The position numbers were made by a program, and so were the translations under genes. The notes beneath the pieces were generated by a model that was not told the origin of the DNA, made no database searches, and saw only the letters and a program-made list of their open reading frames with translations. Shown here one piece after another: positions 62,458 to 64,000 of a stretch of DNA of 64,000 bases (its first letter is position 1; every line of letters begins with the position of its first letter). Origin of the DNA: JABAAI01 sp965261955 (lineage in GTDB: Bacteria; Spirochaetota; Leptospiria; Leptospirales; Leptonemataceae); the NCBI GenBank assembly GCA_965261955.1, contig CBDHEM010000069.1, forward strand, positions 744,001 through 808,000. Direction: 5' to 3'.

Positions 62458-62868
62458 CTACCTCTGCCCCTTTATGATGTCCCCGCAGTCTGGTATGTCT
62501 TGCATCGCCATCATTGCGGTTGATGTGATTGGTGCCAGAGATGGTTTCACAGTTAGCTCCACTGTATAGCACGGCGGGAAACTGAGTCGCTGTACCAAAG
62601 TTCCAGTTTCTTGTGGCTCCGGTCGTCCAGCCCGAAGCGAAGGTGAGGGCCGCGATTTGGGTGGCTGTTTTACGCACACAAACGAAAGACGAACACGATC
62701 CACCATCAACGCCAATGCCATTGGTGCCAGAGGCATCCACAAAGTAATTCTTTCCGGTTGCTATACCAAGAGAATACCCGATGAGCCCGCCGACCCACTT
62801 CCCGTGGCACACGAGTTACTTACAGAAACAGAAGAAGAAGCGATGAGCCCGCCGACATAATTACCCAC
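62458..62868 (-). pseudogene. GLUG cassette 4 (short, frameshifted)
   Basis: The shortest cassette: the common junction (62868), two GLUG remnants with a frameshift at ATGSG/KWVGGLIG near 62805, then the terminal module (GKNYFVDASGTNGIGVDGG, WNFGTATQFPAVLYSGANCE) and the shared one-base insertion before KGQR stop (62458-62460). Very similar to cassette 3, so the two probably arose by duplication of a cassette-plus-spacer unit. Confidence 0.8.
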
Positions 62869-63218
62869 TGACCTTCCAAAATCGCTGCTTCCATCATAAA
62901 AATAAGCAAAGCTTATTTTTATCTACTCTGGTTTATTTCTAGCAAATCCCGTTTTTACCCACGAAGCCTCTTTTTATCTAAAACCCAATCCTCACCAGAA
63001 TCGCCTCTTCCATCACAAAAACAAGCAAAGCTTGTTTTATCCACGAAACCTGTTTCTATCCACCAAAGCCCGTGATTATAAGTCTCACAAAAAATATCCC
63101 TACACAAAAGGCCTTTTCCCGCAACCTTCCAAAAACGCCGCTTCCATCGCAAAAACAAGCGAAGCTTGTTTTATCCGCCAAAGCCTGTTTCTATCCACGA
63201 AGCCCGTTTTTATCCACA
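62869..63218. repeat. Type A repeat spacer between cassettes 4 and 5
   Basis: 350 bp of type A modules: T-form hairpin near 62907, C-form hairpins near 63022 and 63155, one TTATCCACA near 63209. No gene. Confidence 0.88.
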
Positions 63219-64000
63219 CTATCTCTGCCCCTTTATGATGTCCCCGCAGTCTGGTATGTTGACATCGCCTTGATTGATCTTGATGTTATTGGTGCCAGAA
63301 ATAGTTTCACAGCCACCTCCACTGTATAGCACGGCGGGCAACTGAGTCGCTGTACCAAAGTTCCAGTTTCCCGTGGATCCGGTCGTCCAGCCCGAAGAGG
63401 ATCCAAGAGCTTTGAGTCGAGAAATTGTCTTCTTTATACAAGTACCCGAACAACCAATACCACCACCAATGCCATTGCTGCCACCATCAGAATCCACAAA
63501 GTAATTGATTCCACTGATCCTACCACCAAATGAGTAACCCACTAAACCTCCTACCCAACCATCACCACGAACACCACGAACACTACCTGTTGCATAACTG
63601 TTACTGATACTGATACGATCATCTACAATCCCCACCAGACCTCCTACACCATTCCGATTATTACTACAACCCAGTTGGTCATAACGACGAGGACCTTGGC
63701 GACAATTCACATTACCCGTTGCATAACTGTTACTGATACTACCAGAGGAGCTAGTATCACCCACCAAGCCTCCACTATTACCAGTGAAAGTGGTCACGTT
63801 AGCTGTCGCATAACTGTTATTAATACTACCAGAAAATGACCCAACCAGACCTCCCACATTGCGACGACCACTTACATTACCCGTCATATAGCTATTACGG
63901 ATACTACCACAAGAAAAACCCGCCAAGCCACCTACAAAATGACCACCATAATAATAATTGTTAGGCATATCTATCGAATACATACATTCGCCCGTCAAAA
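63219..64000 (-). CDS. GLUG protein or cassette 5 (cut by window edge)
   Basis: At least 260 codons, open to the right edge, so its real start is not visible. The GLUG units are diverged (VGGLAGFSCGSIRNSYMTGN, VGGLVGSFSGSINNSYATAN, VGGLVGYSFGGRISG) and use GGLVG where cassettes 1-4 use GGLIG. The base composition is more AT-rich. The last ~55 bp (ACATACCAGACTGCGGGGAC onward) and the flanking repeat are nearly identical to cassette 3, but without the frameshifting base. It may be the 3' end of a second full-length gene, or another donor. Confidence 0.8.
   Translation of the reverse strand, partial: LTGECMYSIDMPNNYYYGGHFVGGLAGFSCGSIRNSYMTGNVSGRRNVGGLVGSFSGSINNSYATANVTTFTGNSGGLVGDTSSSGSISNSYATGNVNCRQGPRRYDQLGCSNNRNGVGGLVGIVDDRISISNSYATGSVRGVRGDGWVGGLVGYSFGGRISGINYFVDSDGGSNGIGGGIGCSGTCIKKTISRLKALGSSSGWTTGSTGNWNFGTATQLPAVLYSGGGCETISGTNNIKINQGDVNIPDCGDIIKGQR

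Noticed and set aside
58539..63218. Integron with attC sites between cassettes
   Set aside because: The cassettes are joined by repeats with hairpins, but no integrase gene and no recognisable core-site GTTRRRY/RYYYAAC pairs were seen. The cassettes are also fragments of one gene.

Overview
ORGANISM. The window comes from a diderm bacterium with AT-rich housekeeping genes. It has an outer-membrane beta-barrel candidate, lipoproteins, GmhA (LPS heptose), a WbpL-type glycan initiator, RlpA and a NamZ-type muramidase. The EF-Tu sequence (GITIATSHQEYET core), a nucleotide-carrier-like protein fused to HEAT repeats and a cyclic-nucleotide domain, and the dapA-dapB-cdaA-ybbR-acpS order suggest a spirochaete near Leptospirales. 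This is inference from recalled family features, not from a search.

LAYOUT. 1-2.2 kb: end of a spc operon (rplO, secY), then gcvH. 2.2-11 kb: envelope and metabolic genes (namZ-like, rlpA, tpiA, gmhA, rdgB, an OM protein, a DUF3782-like nuclease), with intergenic minisatellites and a decayed MITE. 11-28 kb: one giant FN3/GLUG lipoprotein gene (14.4-23.1 kb, minus strand), with a 3.3-kb hairpin-repeat array (type A) at its 3' end and a 4.6-kb array (type B plus 19-bp tandem repeats) at its 5' end. 28-43.4 kb: FMN-binding protein with two membrane proteins; ftsQ-ftsA-ftsZ; the dapA-dapB-cdaA-ybbR-acpS-queG operon; a WbpL-like transferase and the 1085-aa carrier/HEAT/cNMP protein. 43.4-52.3 kb: tuf, the S10 operon and the first half of spc (rpsJ to rplF). 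52.3-58.4 kb: MITEs, SCO1, a membrane protein, a broken glycosyltransferase, a methyltransferase, tRNA-Val, a K+ channel and trpS. 58.4-64 kb: five consecutive GLUG cassettes on the minus strand, separated by type A repeats.

HOW THE PARTS RELATE. The GLUG cassettes at 59.5-64 kb repeat the 3' part of the giant lipoprotein gene. Cassettes 1-4 lack signal peptide, FN3 region and promoter. Three carry the same frameshift, and cassettes 1-4 share one 5' junction. The giant gene has a lipobox, a strong ribosome site and a sigma70-like promoter. This arrangement resembles an expression locus plus silent donors, as in vls, pilS or msp2 systems. I infer a candidate surface-variation system; it has not been shown to work. 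The hairpin repeats flank both partners. They show compensatory stem changes, exchange of left and right halves at the hairpin core, and many perfect DnaA-box-like strings.

GENOME PLASTICITY. The spc operon is split: rplF ends at 43.4 kb on the minus strand, while rplO-secY lie at the left edge on the plus strand. A single inversion of more than 43 kb would explain this. Minisatellites, MITEs and segmental duplications inside the arrays fit an active, rearranging chromosome.
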